Assembly (NCBI GenBank): GCA_037127315.1
Contig: JBBBDQ010001028.1
Location: 682,001-746,000 of the forward strand
Length of the DNA stretch: 64,000 nt
Source of the DNA: Ascarosepion bandense
Taxonomy: Eukaryota; Mollusca; Cephalopoda; Sepiida; Sepiidae
Direction of reading: 5' to 3'
Shown here: positions 23,076-33,949 of the stretch, one piece after another
Position numbering within the stretch: the stretch's first letter is position 1
Layout of the letters: the number at the start of each line of letters is the position of its first letter
Notes under the pieces: generated by a model
What the model was told of the DNA's origin: nothing
The model's database searches: none
The model's input: the letters and a program-made list of their open reading frames with translations, nothing else
Translations under genes and position numbers: made by a program

Positions 23076-23539
23076 CGATCTGAAACGAGAAGAAAAAGAA
23101 GAAGCCTTAGTTGCATACTGAATAAAAATCTGCAGCGGCAGGGACCCCGACGGATTGTCCAAGACTTCCAATTCCTATATTGGACGTAATCCATCCGTCA
23201 AGGACAATCCCGCCGACGTCCGTAGGGTATGTTAATTTTAATACCCCATATAAGGAGGGATGGAGTAAAACGGGACCCTCCCTGCGCAAAGTTGCGCCAT
23301 TTTACGAAGTTCCGGGGTGCCACTACGGGCCATTTTTATATACTGAAATTGCACTTTGGCGGCTGCCAAATGGTCCCAGACCTTGAGGTTGCCCCCAGTG
23401 TTTCTGATGAGTGTAATTACACCGGGGGCACGTGGAAAATTTCTAGGATCCTCTGTAGAATTCCCATCTACAGAGGTTAACTTAAAAAGGGGTCTCAAGA
23501 GGTTTCTCTTTTGAGACGATAGGTCAATTTCTGAAGCTT

Positions 23540-24790
23540 TTCTGTCCACCTGGCAGACGGCCTTCCCCTTTGGGAAGAATTTCTTTTTCTTGGGAGGAGT
23601 GGGAGAGGTACTTTGTGTTTTTGTTGGGGAGGTGAGCGGGATGAGTGCAGGGAAGAAGGATGATCAATGTTATTGTGGAGAGCAAGGGGTGCTCTTCACT
23701 TTGCTGGTATACATCGTTGGTCGCTCTGGCGAAGTAGAGACAGAAGCTGATCTTGATTCTTCGTCCAGAAACCTTCTCCCACTTCCATGACTTTTCTTTG
23801 TCCTCCTTTTCTTCCCTCCCTATCTTCAATGAAGAAGACCGGGGAGCTGGCATTTTTTCCATCTCCATCCTCTCCTGTTCTTTGTGTGGAATTGCTACTT
23901 CTGTTCCGTCGGCTTGCAGTTCTCCCCTCTTTCTTCTGCTGTGCTTCTTTAGGAGCTGGCTGCTGCTGCTTTTGTGACGATTGTTTATTCCTCTTTTTCC
24001 CGTCGTGTGGGACATCCTGCTGTTGATGTGGACTTTTTGATTTAGGGCTCTTCCGCTCGGCCACCTTCCAATCTCCAATCTGCCTTGTCTTCCTTTGCTT
24101 TAGGGGCTGTCTCCTTGGGTTCCTGTGTCTTGCTCTCCTGGAACTTGGGTTCTTGTGTCGATAGTGGCGGGTTCTTTGTTGTGCATGCTTTAGCCAAATA
24201 GCCTAACGTACCACATACCCAATAATAGGGCCTTCTTCCTTCCACCAGCACGTAGATGGATCTTTCTAGATAAGTCAGTATGTTCGGTATTTCACCGGAC
24301 TCCTTACGGGTTAATGTAACATCACTCGTAAGGAGGCTGGCCTTGCTTTTCACCGCTGCCACCTTGGCTACCTGTCCATACCGAGAGAAGAAAACTCCCA
24401 GGTGGTCTTCAGTGATGTCCATGGGCACTCCATGCAAGGTTATTCGTGTACTCTGTTTGGAGGCGAAGCAGATGGCTGGAGCCATTTTGACAACAAAAGC
24501 ACTTCACCTCCTCTTCCCTGGCCCTCGGGATATCCCACATGGCATTGCTTCTTCTGGCCATCATTTTGGCGGCTCTGTTATTAAGCCTACTCTATTGATT
24601 CCCTGCTTACACCCACAAACCGGTTTTCGGGTCGATTGTTAGCAAGGAAATAATCCGCATTTCCACGACCTTCAGGGTCTCCGGAACTGTTAGGAGTTCG
24701 TTCCCTAAGATGTAATTCTGGTATTTCTCCTTGATGGAGGCATAATACGCCTCATCATTTTAAGGGGTTTGGCTCATTTCTAAGCTGTTG
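23540..24790 (-). pseudogene. LINE ORF1 protein (RRM-like domain, CCHC knuckle), broken
   Basis: The minus-strand frame begins MSQTP, then a stop, near 24777, continues NDEAYYASIKEKYQNYILGN and PETLKVVEMRIISLLT, and stops at about 24615. A further frame (24485-24042) has an RNA-recognition-like block (RITLHGVPMDITEDHLGVFF and YGQVAKVAAVKSKASL). A degraded CCHC knuckle follows, with the CGTLGYLAKAC core preceded by a Val where Cys is expected. A lysine, glutamine and proline-rich tail follows in another frame (23696-24064). In such LINEs this protein binds the element RNA. At least one stop and a frameshift near 24060 disable it. Confidence 0.75.
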
Positions 24791-25089
24791 TCAAGGGTAC
24801 AGGCGAGTCTAGCCTTTGAGGGGCCTCCGCTATCTTTGATGGGATTTTAAACTTTTCCTTCTCTCCTTCAGTTGCTTACTGGCAACTGGACTACTAGAAA
24901 AGTAAGAAAAAATAATTACGCGCAACTAGCATCCAGATGCCAGACAAAAAAAAAAAACATCAAGCATTACTCTGACTGATATACAGACCTCGAAAAACAA
25001 ATACGAATACAAATAACAACTCACGTCTCTTTCAACGACTCAAAGCCAGATTCACTAATTCATTGACAGTCCATACCTTCGAAGAATAG

Positions 25090-25270
25090 TGTCAAACCTT
25101 TTTTTCTGCTCGAATGCTTATTATGTACCCATATATATATATATATATATATATTATTTTTACAACGTCACGTGACTCTAGCAGCATGATTCGTCTAATT
25201 ACGTCAAAACAAGGTTGACTATGTTTGTTCTCTGGCGATCCTTGTTCAAACTCAAATATCGGAAGCCACA
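25090..25270 (-). repeat. 5' LTR of the mag-like element, outer piece
   Basis: This continues the LTR interrupted at 19240. It has the same run of blocks as 9240-9428, including GTTGACTATGTTTGTTCTCT, and ends at TGTGGCTTCC (minus strand) at 25270. The internal TA run is longer than in the 3' copy. Confidence 0.8.
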
Positions 25271-26009
25271 CTTATTCGTATATGACAAAGCTGTTTACAC
25301 TTCGGCGAAATGACATACACTGAAATTCAAGCTTGCTTAGAGTATTTCCTCAAAGCTGCATTACCATCTAAGACTACACGCGCGCAGTTTTGGGAACGCT
25401 AGCTGTTGGAACTTATTCAAGGTTCTAATAGTTCTAATGACATATCCTTGAAGAATTTAAAACCATCAATTTCTTTTAGTTAAGCAAGTCCCTTACATAT
25501 AGAAAATCTGCTCTGAATTGTAAAATTAAAAAATGCTATAAAACTTACATTATATAATTAGAAATACTTCTAATTGCTTTTATGGATAAAATTTATTACG
25601 GACAATATTTTCTTACAAAAAAAACAAAACAGAAATACATTTTATGAACAATTAATTTTTACAAGGATTGTTTTCATTTTGATTTGTTTTTTGTTTTTTA
25701 AGAATAATAAATCTTTTAAAATTCCGAATTAATTTGTAGCGATCAAGTAATATTGTTATCAAATAAAACTGTATTTACTAATCATAAATAGAAAAGCTTC
25801 ATACAACCACCGGTATTTTAAAAAGAACTTTGAATATTTTTTTTGTGTGTATAAATGTCCCGATTTTTGTAAAAAAAAAAAAAAAACAAACCATTTATTT
25901 AATTTTCTACCATCTCCTCAACAAGCGTTTTCGTAAGACTATAAAGCTAGAGAACCTAAAATTTTTAATAAAATATTTGAACGCTTAGGTATCACTTTCA
26001 GGAGACGAT
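25271..26009. other. Unassigned AT-rich sequence
   Basis: Flank outside the nested stack. No gene or repeat recognised apart from poly(A) near 25869. Confidence 0.5.
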
Positions 26010-26019
26010 ATATTTTAGA

Positions 26020-26319
26020 TGTGCGTTGTGATACAGTGGATATCGGCTCGGAACAAGAAATCAGGGAGCCGACTTCGAATTTCAGTTGAATTCTTTGCAT
26101 TCACTTACGCGCAAATACTCTTGGGAAAGGTATTAATCCGTCTCTTCTTTCCACTTATGAATTAAACAGATTGAGTTCTATATCCTTGGCTGGCAACCAG
26201 TCTACCGCAGAAAGTAATGGCAACCTACTGCGGGATAATCTTCTGCCCAGTCAGTCATGTCTCTTTTGAGATATGATCGCCCAAGCGTGTATCACGCATA
26301 GCACTTAACTGACTGACTG
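26020..26319 (+). repeat. tRNA-derived SINE, family 1, copy 2, with target duplication
   Basis: A full family-1 copy, with an A box in GTTGTGATACAGTGGATATC, a B box in CGACTTCGAATTTC, and the full body. ATATTTTAGA occurs at 26010-26019 and again at 26320-26329, a 10-bp target-site duplication that sets the ends exactly. Confidence 0.9.
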
Positions 26320-26714
26320 ATATTTTAGAACTGTTTTTCATTACTCTGATAGATTTTATCACTTTAAAAGTTATTTTTAGCGGATACTCGTATTTATTTA
26401 TTAAAAATATATTTATTTATTATCGAACCTGTGTCCTCGAGGTCAAATGTGCTTGTCCTCAAAGAGCAGACGGTCAGACAAGGCCAAATTTTGTGCCTTT
26501 AGGTGAATTTTTGTTCGTTATAGATAGAATCTCCCGAATTTCATATCCATAGTGTTTCGTATCCAAAGAGAATTTTATTGCGTTGAAGTATGAACCAGAT
26601 TGGTATTGACCTTAGTGTATACTTGTATATTTATGTTTACACACATTTTATCACTGATATCCAGAACCTTTAGCCATAAATATATCATACGTTAAAATAT
26701 TTCATGATATATGC
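26320..26714. other. Unassigned sequence
   Basis: No supported gene or repeat beyond the SINE target duplication. Confidence 0.5.
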
Positions 26715-26840
26715 CATACAAGCCTGTTTCGCAGCTCATCAATGTGGTTAGACATCTACTTGCTTCTGTCCGGGATCAAAGTTCGACCCACTTGGTGTCA
26801 GTCGGAGTCTCTACTCCCTAAGACATAGGCGCATATCCAG
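26715..26840 (+). repeat. tRNA-like SINE, family 2, copy 1
   Basis: AGCTCATCAATGTGGTTAGAC resembles a tRNA A-box region. AAAGTTCGACCCAC about 45 bp later resembles a B box. The string TTGGTGTCAGTCGGAGTCTC follows. The same blocks occur in order at 51.64-51.79 kb. Confidence 0.55.
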
Positions 26841-26984
26841 GTAACGAGAAACAAGAGTTTTAGAATTCCGAGTTATCCAGCATTTACTTTGTTTAAAAAA
26901 AAGTGCTCAATACAACATATATCGTAGAGCAAAATACAAATATCATTAAATTAATTTTAATTAAAAAACATAATCAATTATAAT

Positions 26985-27016
<32 letters not shown>

Positions 27017-28079
27017 GTTTTCTTATTTGTACGATAGAAGCAAACAATAAAATAATATTTACTGCACACAATCAATCGGTAAACATGAAGGTGATATCGC
27101 TCTGATAAACCCAGTCGAAAGTGAATCTGTACGTTTACATGTCTTAACGGGAGCAACGTTTCTAAAAATAAATTATTTTCAGCTGACCCCAGCTAAGAGA
27201 ACCTGGCTGTAAGTCACAGATGTTATTTATTTACAAACAGGGAAAGATATTTTTAATGATAAATGTCAAATAATCTGTCACCTCTCATATTATCTATTCT
27301 GGACGTTCTATCTGTACATTCTCCCATGTTACATTTTGATTTTGGACAAAAAAAAGAAAAGAAAAGAAAGAAAACTATCGAAGTAACTTCAATTAGAAAT
27401 CAATCGATATTCATTCAACTGGTATTGTTTGGGACATTTGAACAACTGAGACATTTTTATGTCGTTACATGACAGTTCATATTTGTTAAATTTGAACCTG
27501 TTGATCCTAAATATCAAAATGTTATCATATCTTGCTCACATTCATCTTATTAACAGTTGCTGAAAAGTTCATTCTGATAAAGCGTGTCATGAAACTATAA
27601 CTGCGTCACTGTTTGCTTAATCCAACAAATATAACATTTACTCCATAGTAAACTACAAAAAACTGAAGAATAATTTTATTCATTAATTATAAATTTTCAA
27701 GAATCTTTAAAATTTAGATTAGAAGGAAAACTTTTAAGAAGATTTCTTAAAAACCTATTCATATTTCGCATATTAAATATTAAGTCCATATTTTATTCTC
27801 AACTTGCAACGGAAAGACACATATACGAGTTAAGATCATTATGAAGTTTATTCGTGCAGTGAAATTCATCAGGAAACATGGTGCTTATTACACGACACTA
27901 TAAAAACAAATTTCTCTTACTCATTTCCCCCTTTTTCTGCATAATGAGCATTTTTCCTTTTTCCAGTTATTTTTTTTTCCATTTGCGTTATGATGTTATT
28001 ATTATTATTTCATTATCCATTCATATGAGTCAGTATTTTATTCACACGGAAAACATTTTCAATGAAATGGAAGAATAAA
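26841..28079. other. Unassigned sequence with a short (TG)n(TA)n
   Basis: A TG/TA microsatellite lies at 26985-27016. Otherwise AT-rich with no recognised features. Confidence 0.5.
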
Positions 28080-28275
28080 GAGAATAGCAAACTGTTACTG
28101 ACGGATTTGTTCGGACTAACATCCTCATGTTGGTCGTTATTGTCACAGCGTTTCGACCGTTGTACCCTCCGACTTTCTTTAGGTGTCAATCGTTTTGGAG
28201 AATTTCGAACAAAGCCATTTTTATTCAGTACAGAAAGGACATTGTTCTCATTCCCGCTGCCCACACTAGCTTTTT
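28080..28275 (-). repeat. 3' end of a Penelope-like element (5'-truncated copy)
   Basis: It shares with 34.66-34.81 kb a minus-strand order of AATGAGAA, a roughly 55-bp variable stretch, CACCTAAWGAARG, GTACAACGG and CGAAACG. The 34.7 kb copy lies just downstream of PLE GIY-YIG coding sequence, so this is taken as the same family's 3' end. It carries a more decayed hammerhead-like core (CTAAAGA) at about 28148-28184. Confidence 0.5.
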
Positions 28276-29003
28276 TTCTTTAGCATTACTCGAGGATTGA
28301 ACTTACAACCATCAATTAATCCAATTCCCTTAACCAGAGCTTTTATCGCCATAGATAACCGAATCACAGAAATTTTAGAAGGAAACCAATGAATTATGAA
28401 TCACTTACTCTTAAGGTTGAGACATATCCATATTGGGCCGGTGGGTAGACTTGGAGCATTGACCAATATTTCTGTTATCACTTTCATATCTTTGACTTAA
28501 TTCTTCTCGCCATCATATTCACACATCCGAATAGTATGATCCAGCTTTGATTTAGATCTTGGAGAAATGATTCTCTCATCATGTAAGTCTATCTGAGAAG
28601 TACCATACCATAGTAGACAAGTCTCCGCATGGAGTAGATGAAATAATTTCTGATAACATTTTACTTGTTTCAAAGAAATCAGTCAACTCTTGTATAGTGT
28701 CTTAATAAACTTGTAGGGAAGTTATAACTCTGAGTAAATAACTATAACCCCCGAAAACAAAAATACTCGCAAAATGAGAAACAGCAAGACGTGGAAAAAA
28801 CAAAAGAAGTATTATTTATTCATTATCTGACGAGTGGGCTCGTGCCGTCTAAAATTACGGCAAAATAACAATATGCTATCTAAAATGAAAGCAACATATA
28901 TATTGATGTACCTACCATTGAATATCTTACATTAAAACATAAGAAAGACATAATAATAATCCAAATAAATATATATAATCCAAATCTATATACGTGACAG
29001 AGT

Positions 29004-29048
<45 letters not shown>

Positions 29049-29085
29049 ATAAATATAAATACACAACTGTCTTTATTATAATAGA

Positions 29086-29127
<42 letters not shown>

Positions 29128-29341
29128 TTCACTGTTTAACAACATAGCTATAGCAAAAAATTATATAATAAGGCATAGTTAAAGAGCAAACACGCAGTAA
29201 GAGCTTTCATAACTGGTAGTAAAGTTTAATAACTGGTAGTAAAGAGAATGAACTGAACCGATGCTGTTTCGCTATTGTATCTGTAATAGACAGATCTGAC
29301 GCTGCCTCGCTATTGTCTCTCTCTCCATGAGTATGACAAAA

Positions 29342-29382
<41 letters not shown>

Positions 29383-29639
29383 TCATTTTGTCATACTACC
29401 TCACGTTTCTCCAACATCATATAATAATCCTCTTTACTATAATAAAAACTCGATATATATATAACAATTTAACTCCAAACAGAAAGTGGCTTGTAGGTAA
29501 AATTTCAAGAAGATCCTATTAATATAAATCTTATTAATATTAAAACTGACCCTGTCATAATAAACGGTCGCTGACAAAGCAAGTTTACTTTGCAGAAATA
29601 ATCATATGACACATGTGGTTTTCGAAGTATTATTTGAAC
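28276..29639. other. Unassigned sequence with three (TA)n arrays
   Basis: TA runs lie at about 29008-29044, 29089-29125 and 29345-29380. No gene is supported, and tyrosine/isoleucine-repeat frames here come from the microsatellites. Confidence 0.6.
29331..29396. repeat. Palindrome with (AT)n core
   Basis: GTATGACAAAATGA (29331-29344) and its exact reverse complement (29383-29396) flank an AT run. The whole would form a cruciform or an RNA hairpin. Confidence 0.85.
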
Positions 29640-30230
29640 TTTCGCGATGTATCGTATATAGGAATTCCACTTGAGGTCGGATGTGAGTGAGGTCCAATTT
29701 TCTTTTCAAGGCACGAGGCCTCATCGAGGGGACATCCGTTCATCTTGACTGGTGGTAGTTCGGGGTCTGATCGGCGGTGATGGAATGTAAACAGTTTGGT
29801 TTTGGAGGCATGGATGTAACCAGCCAGTTTTTCCTCCACTGGCAGGTTAATGTTAGATCGGAAAAGAGGTCAGTTGTCAATCTCTGATCGTCAAGCCTTT
29901 TTAGATGTGCATCCGTTTATTGTCAATATCATCGGTATAGATGTTTACAAAGGATCGGAGTATATTTTTAGGTAAATAATTTATGTAAATCAGAAAGAAG
30001 GTTGGTCCGAGAAGTGACCTCTGGGGGACACCTGCGTTGACCGCCAGGGCATCGGAGGATTGCCCCTTAATAACTATCTTCAGGGATCTACCTGTTAGGA
30101 ACGATTTTATAATAGAAAACTCTTCCAATGATTCCATAGCCGGAGACCTTGTGTGTGGCACATCTCTATTGGAAGTGTGCCACACCTTGTCGAAGGCCTT
30201 CAAGATATCTAATGCAGCAGTTCTTGTAAT
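29640..30230 (-). pseudogene. CR1/jockey-type LINE reverse transcriptase fragment
   Basis: Minus-strand frames read KAFDKVWHT, IIKSFLTGRSLKIVIKGQSS, AVNAGVPQRSLLGPTFFLIY and then VNIYTDDIDN, where YADD is expected and Ala is Thr. ASKTKLFTFHHRRSDPELPP follows at about 29750. These are RT blocks A to D and the thumb. The frame shifts near 29900, and both endonuclease and C-terminus are absent. It is related to the 42.3 kb LINE but a different lineage. Confidence 0.75.
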
Positions 30231-30417
30231 ATGTGTGTGTCACTTAGAACGTCAGCACAGGATCGGGCTGATTAAAATACTCTTGCCACCTTCCACATGA
30301 TTGCGAAAGATTTCTCCTTCAAGTAGCGGTAATTGATTTTCTTAGAATCGGGTATAATTCTGGGTTGATATTCAGCTAGATCCAATTTGCTTCTTTTCAA
30401 CCTTGACCTAGACAGAT
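30231..30417. other. Sequence between two minus-strand LINE fragments
   Basis: Probably more of the CR1-type reverse transcriptase or its flank. No clear block. Confidence 0.3.
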
Positions 30418-30440
30418 AGTATATTATTATTATTATTATG
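30418..30440. repeat. (ATT)n tract at the 3' end of the R4/Dong-like LINE
   Basis: It reads (TAA)n on the LINE's coding strand. It ends the element or belongs to the target site. Confidence 0.9.
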
Positions 30441-32911
30441 TCATTTTTTCATCATATTTCGATTTCTGCTTTGGTCTCACTACCAACCAAGTCTGCGGGG
30501 AAACCTAAGGCAGGTAGTGACGTGTTGTTATGGCTCCATTTCATGTTTTTCTATCTTCTCTATCATCCCTAGCATTACATAGATAAAATTTTCCTTAGTG
30601 TGTGAGCTGTACTTAATAAGACAATTTTTTGTATATCTCTTAAGCTGGGGTTTCCAGGGATTCTTTCAATGTGTTGTTTTGTTCCATTTTTTATCATTCC
30701 AAGTGCACCTACTATCACTGGCACAACTCTTGTTTTCAATTTCCACATTTTTTCTATTTCAATTTCCAGGTCTTTATATTTTGACAGTTTTTCAAATTCC
30801 TTGATTGCTATGTTACAATCCGCTGGACAAGCCATATCAATTAATAGACAAGTTTTCTTCTTCTGGTTTTTAACAATAATGTCTGGCCTGTTTGCTTCAA
30901 TTTTTCTGTCTGTGTAGATGGTGTAATCCCATAGAATGGTTACATCTTCTATTTCTATTTCTGTAACCGGTGCTGGGTGATGTTCATACCAGTGTTTGTT
31001 TACAGATTTTCCATAATGTTTGCATATTGCCCAATGTAAATATTGCCCAAATCTATCGTGGCGATTTTTATATTCATTTGGGGCAAGCACAGAACAGCCT
31101 GAGATTAGGTGGTCTATTGTTTCTTAGTGTTTATCACAAAACCTGCATTTTGGATCCATATTATTATGCATAATATTTGCCTGAAAGTTTCTCGTGAAAA
31201 GTCTTTGGTCTTGTGCTGCAAGAATAAAGCCTTCAGTTTCAGACTTTAATCCAGATGCACGTAACCATCGATGAGTATTAACTTTGTCAACATTGGATTT
31301 ATTGGCACGTACTGGATATTGGCCATGCAAAGGTTTGTCTTGCCAGCGTGTTTCATCTGTTCAAGAGCTTTATCTTTGGCTTTCATTTTCATATGCTTTG
31401 CCGCAATAGTCGGCTCTTGGCTTTCGTTCTGCTTTTCTACAGAATCTACTAACTGTAAATCCTGTTTGAATTTACTGCCTTCTTTAATTATTGAATATTT
31501 TTTCTTTCTTTCTTCATGTTGCCTTACTAATTGTATCATCCAATCCTTTGTTGTTTCTATGTATGTTAGTAAGCCAATAGTTGTTGTCTTGTATGACAAT
31601 TCCAGCTGAATAAGACCTCTTCCACCTTCTTTACGGGGTATGTATAGACGGTCTACATCAGCCTTTGGATTATGCATCTTATGCTTAGAAAGAAGCTTTC
31701 TTGTTTTAGAATCCATTCGCCTGATGTCGTTTAGAGTCCAGTTTAAGATGTTAAAGCTATATTGGACAACTGGGATTGCAAGGCTATTAATGGCCATAAC
31801 TCTGTTCTGTGAATTTAATTCAGTTTTTAATATCATTCGTAGCCTTCTATAGTACTCTTTACGCACTATTTCTTTCATTTTTTTATGGTGAATGTTTTCG
31901 CTCTCATTTACACCTAGGTATTTATAAGCTTCTTCTGGTTTCAATTCTTTTATTGTTACAGCAGGGTCTAAGCTAATTGAGGATGTTTCTTGTATTGATC
32001 CATGTAAAACTGTAGCTTTAGCACATTTATTCAAATTAAATTTCATTCCAATGTCTTCGCTGAAGCATTTTACAGTTTGCAGAAGACCTTACAGTTCATT
32101 ATCATTCTTAGCATATAACTTTAAGTCATCCATGTAAAATAGATGGCTTATTTTCTTTTGTCCTATTTTATAACCACATTCTGTCTTATTAAGTTGACTG
32201 GTTAGTGCTATTAATGATATGCAGAATAGTAAGGGAGATAAAGAATCACCTTGAAATATACCTCTTTTGATGTTTATTTCATCAGACTTATAGGTTCCAT
32301 TTATATGATTGAGGTAAAGGGTTGTTTTCCATATAGACATGCACTGTTTGATGAAATTGATGATGACGGGCGATATCTTGTATATATTTAAAGTCTTTAA
32401 AATCCAGTCATGTGGCACACTATCGAATGCCTTTCGATAGTCTATCCAGGCTGTACTAAGATTTTTCTTTGTACTGTAGCAGTTTTCCAGGATCATTTTG
32501 TTAATCAGCAATTGGTCTTTACAACCATAACAGCCACGTTTGCACCCTTTTTGTTCAAGCGGTATCATGTCATTTCTTTCTAAGAATAAATATGTCTGTT
32601 TTGTTAAAATAGATGTTAGTAGTTTATATGTTGTCGGAAGACATGTAATTGGTCTGTAGTTTTTCGGGTTGTTTGTGTCACCATTCTTGGGTAGAAGAAA
32701 TGTAATTCCTTTGGTCATCCATGCAGGAATTTTAGTTGGATCGTCAACCATTTCTTGAAGTTCTTTGGCTAGTTTTTTATGTGCTGCATTTAAATAATAT
32801 AGCCAAAAGTTAGGAATTTTATCTATGCCTGGGAATTTCCAATTGTGTGTTTTTTTTAGTGCATATTTAACATCATCTTCTGTAATTCCAGACCATGTCT
32901 GTTCGGGTTTA

Positions 32912-32916
<5 letters not shown>
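30441..32916 (-). mobile_element. R4/Dong-like LINE with restriction-like endonuclease
   Basis: About 2.5 kb on the minus strand with a reverse transcriptase, a C-x2-C-x8-H-x4-C finger and a C-terminal PD-(D/E)xK-type nuclease. This is the architecture of target-specific LINEs (R2/R4/NeSL groups). Both ends abut (TAA)n on the coding strand. Dong, an R4-clade element, is recalled to insert in TAA repeats. There is no N-terminal DNA-binding region, so the copy is 5'-truncated. Confidence 0.75.
30575..32910 (-). pseudogene. R4-like LINE protein: RT, zinc finger and REL endonuclease, broken
   Basis: From 32905 down, the minus strand reads TEDDVKYALKKTHNWKFPGI, then KNYRPITCLPTTYKLLTSIL, AWIDYRKAFDSVPHDWILK, GIFQGDSLSPLLFCISL and SHLFYMDDLKLYAKN (32089-32751), with the FYMDD active site intact. 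A stop and frame change near 32089 leads to NLNKCAKATVLHG and VMAINSLAIPVVQYSFNILN (31246-32046). The finger at 31094-31147 is CRFCDKH-stop-ETIDHLISGC. The nuclease (30575-31090) has NRPDIIVKNQKKK then CLLIDMACP, the PD...D core, and later VVPVIVGALG. The breaks are few (a stop at 32089, a frame change near 31250 and a stop in the finger), so it is younger than most LINEs here. Confidence 0.8.

Positions 32917-32967
<51 letters not shown>
32917..32967. repeat. (ATT)n tract at the 5' end of the R4/Dong-like LINE
   Basis: About 16 ATT units, or (TAA)n on the LINE strand. It directly adjoins the first coding blocks. Confidence 0.95.
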
Positions 32968-33223
32968 TTAAAGCGGATGTGTGCGTGGAGCCGATGAGCA
33001 GAAAACTTATTTACGCGGTCTGTTTTGGGTCGTCGAGCTGTAAGAGGCACGATACCTATATTATTTATAATTTATTCTTATAGGCTACAGACAAGCCATT
33101 AAAAAATTTAATAATCTCTTCTGTTTCCGTACTAGCGAATATTTTGACCTAATTATGATAATGAAAGGGAAAAGTAACAATTGTTATAGTAAGAACAGTA
33201 CAGTTCTCAAAAAGTAACAAAAT

Positions 33224-33257
33224 ATTAACATGTGTTTGTGTACAAACACATGTTAAT
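33224..33257. repeat. Near-perfect palindrome
   Basis: ATTAACATGTGTTTG and its exact reverse complement are separated by only TGTA. A 15-bp stem with a 4-base loop. Confidence 0.9.
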
Positions 33258-33847
33258 AAGTTGTAGTAACGCACTTTACCAATTAACATATACATGCGAT
33301 ACACGGCGTGTAGTTAGTGTACACACGCAGTTGTTTTGGAATTGAACTATTTAAATTATTAACCTTGTGACACTTTGTCTAAGCTATCATTTGAAAATGT
33401 TTAATAAATCAATTGTAAGCTGTGTAGTAAATATTCACAGTGTCACAGAAATTGCCATTGTTTTTATTTTATTTTTATAAAATGAAAATAGAAAAACTAA
33501 GAGAGAAAGTGAAAGAACAGAAAGAGGAAGAGAACAAGGAATAGTTACTGGAAAATAAAGAGAAATTAAGGAAAGAAAAAAAGGTTACACGCGTGTTTAT
33601 ACAGAAAAGCATAAAATTAAGAGAAAACAAATCAAAACAATTGTTGAAGCTTTCAAGTAGATGCGTATATGCGGGAGGGAGGAAGAAAGACCGAAGGAAA
33701 GCTGAAATGACAAAGTCACAAAAGTAAAACAGATGAGAGAGAAATCAAAACAAATATGATCCCATACAGAAAATCACGACACTATTTTTTTAACCGTTTC
33801 TATTTTCGTACTAGTGAATCATATGTCTATTCCAGAACTGTCCAGCC

Positions 33848-33949
<102 letters not shown>

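Larger units (their letters stand above)
19241..25075 (-). mobile_element. Tx1/L1-like LINE inserted in an LTR, with target duplication
   Basis: A 5.8-kb minus-strand non-LTR retrotransposon. CCTTCGAAGAATAG occurs at 19227-19240 and again at 25076-25089. The uninterrupted LTR copy near 9233 has the motif once, so this is a 14-bp target-site duplication that fixes both ends. ORF1 (RRM-like domain plus zinc knuckle) and ORF2 (APE endonuclease, reverse transcriptase, C-terminal CCHC) are both present, so the insertion is near full length. The minus-strand 3' end is short and AT-rich without a long poly(A). Confidence 0.85.
9209..25270 (-). mobile_element. Mag-like Ty3/gypsy retrotransposon, split by two later insertions
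   Basis: Three separated minus-strand pieces make one element. These are a 3' LTR plus pol tail (9209-9615), an internal gag-pol region (about 15055-19195) and a 5' LTR (19196-19240 continued at 25090-25270). The two LTR copies share TAGTATATGTGA, CCTTCGAAGAATA, ATGCTTATTATGTACCCATA and GGTTGACTATGTTTGTTCTC in plus-strand order. Without the inserts the element is about 4.8 kb, a normal size for this group. A CsRn1-like element sits near the end of pol and a LINE sits in the 5' LTR. The coding region is riddled with stops and frameshifts. Confidence 0.75.

Noticed and set aside
23180..24642. Several plus-strand frames of 60-120 codons
   Set aside because: They are antisense shadows of the minus-strand LINE ORF1, whose RRM-like and CCHC motifs identify the real coding strand.
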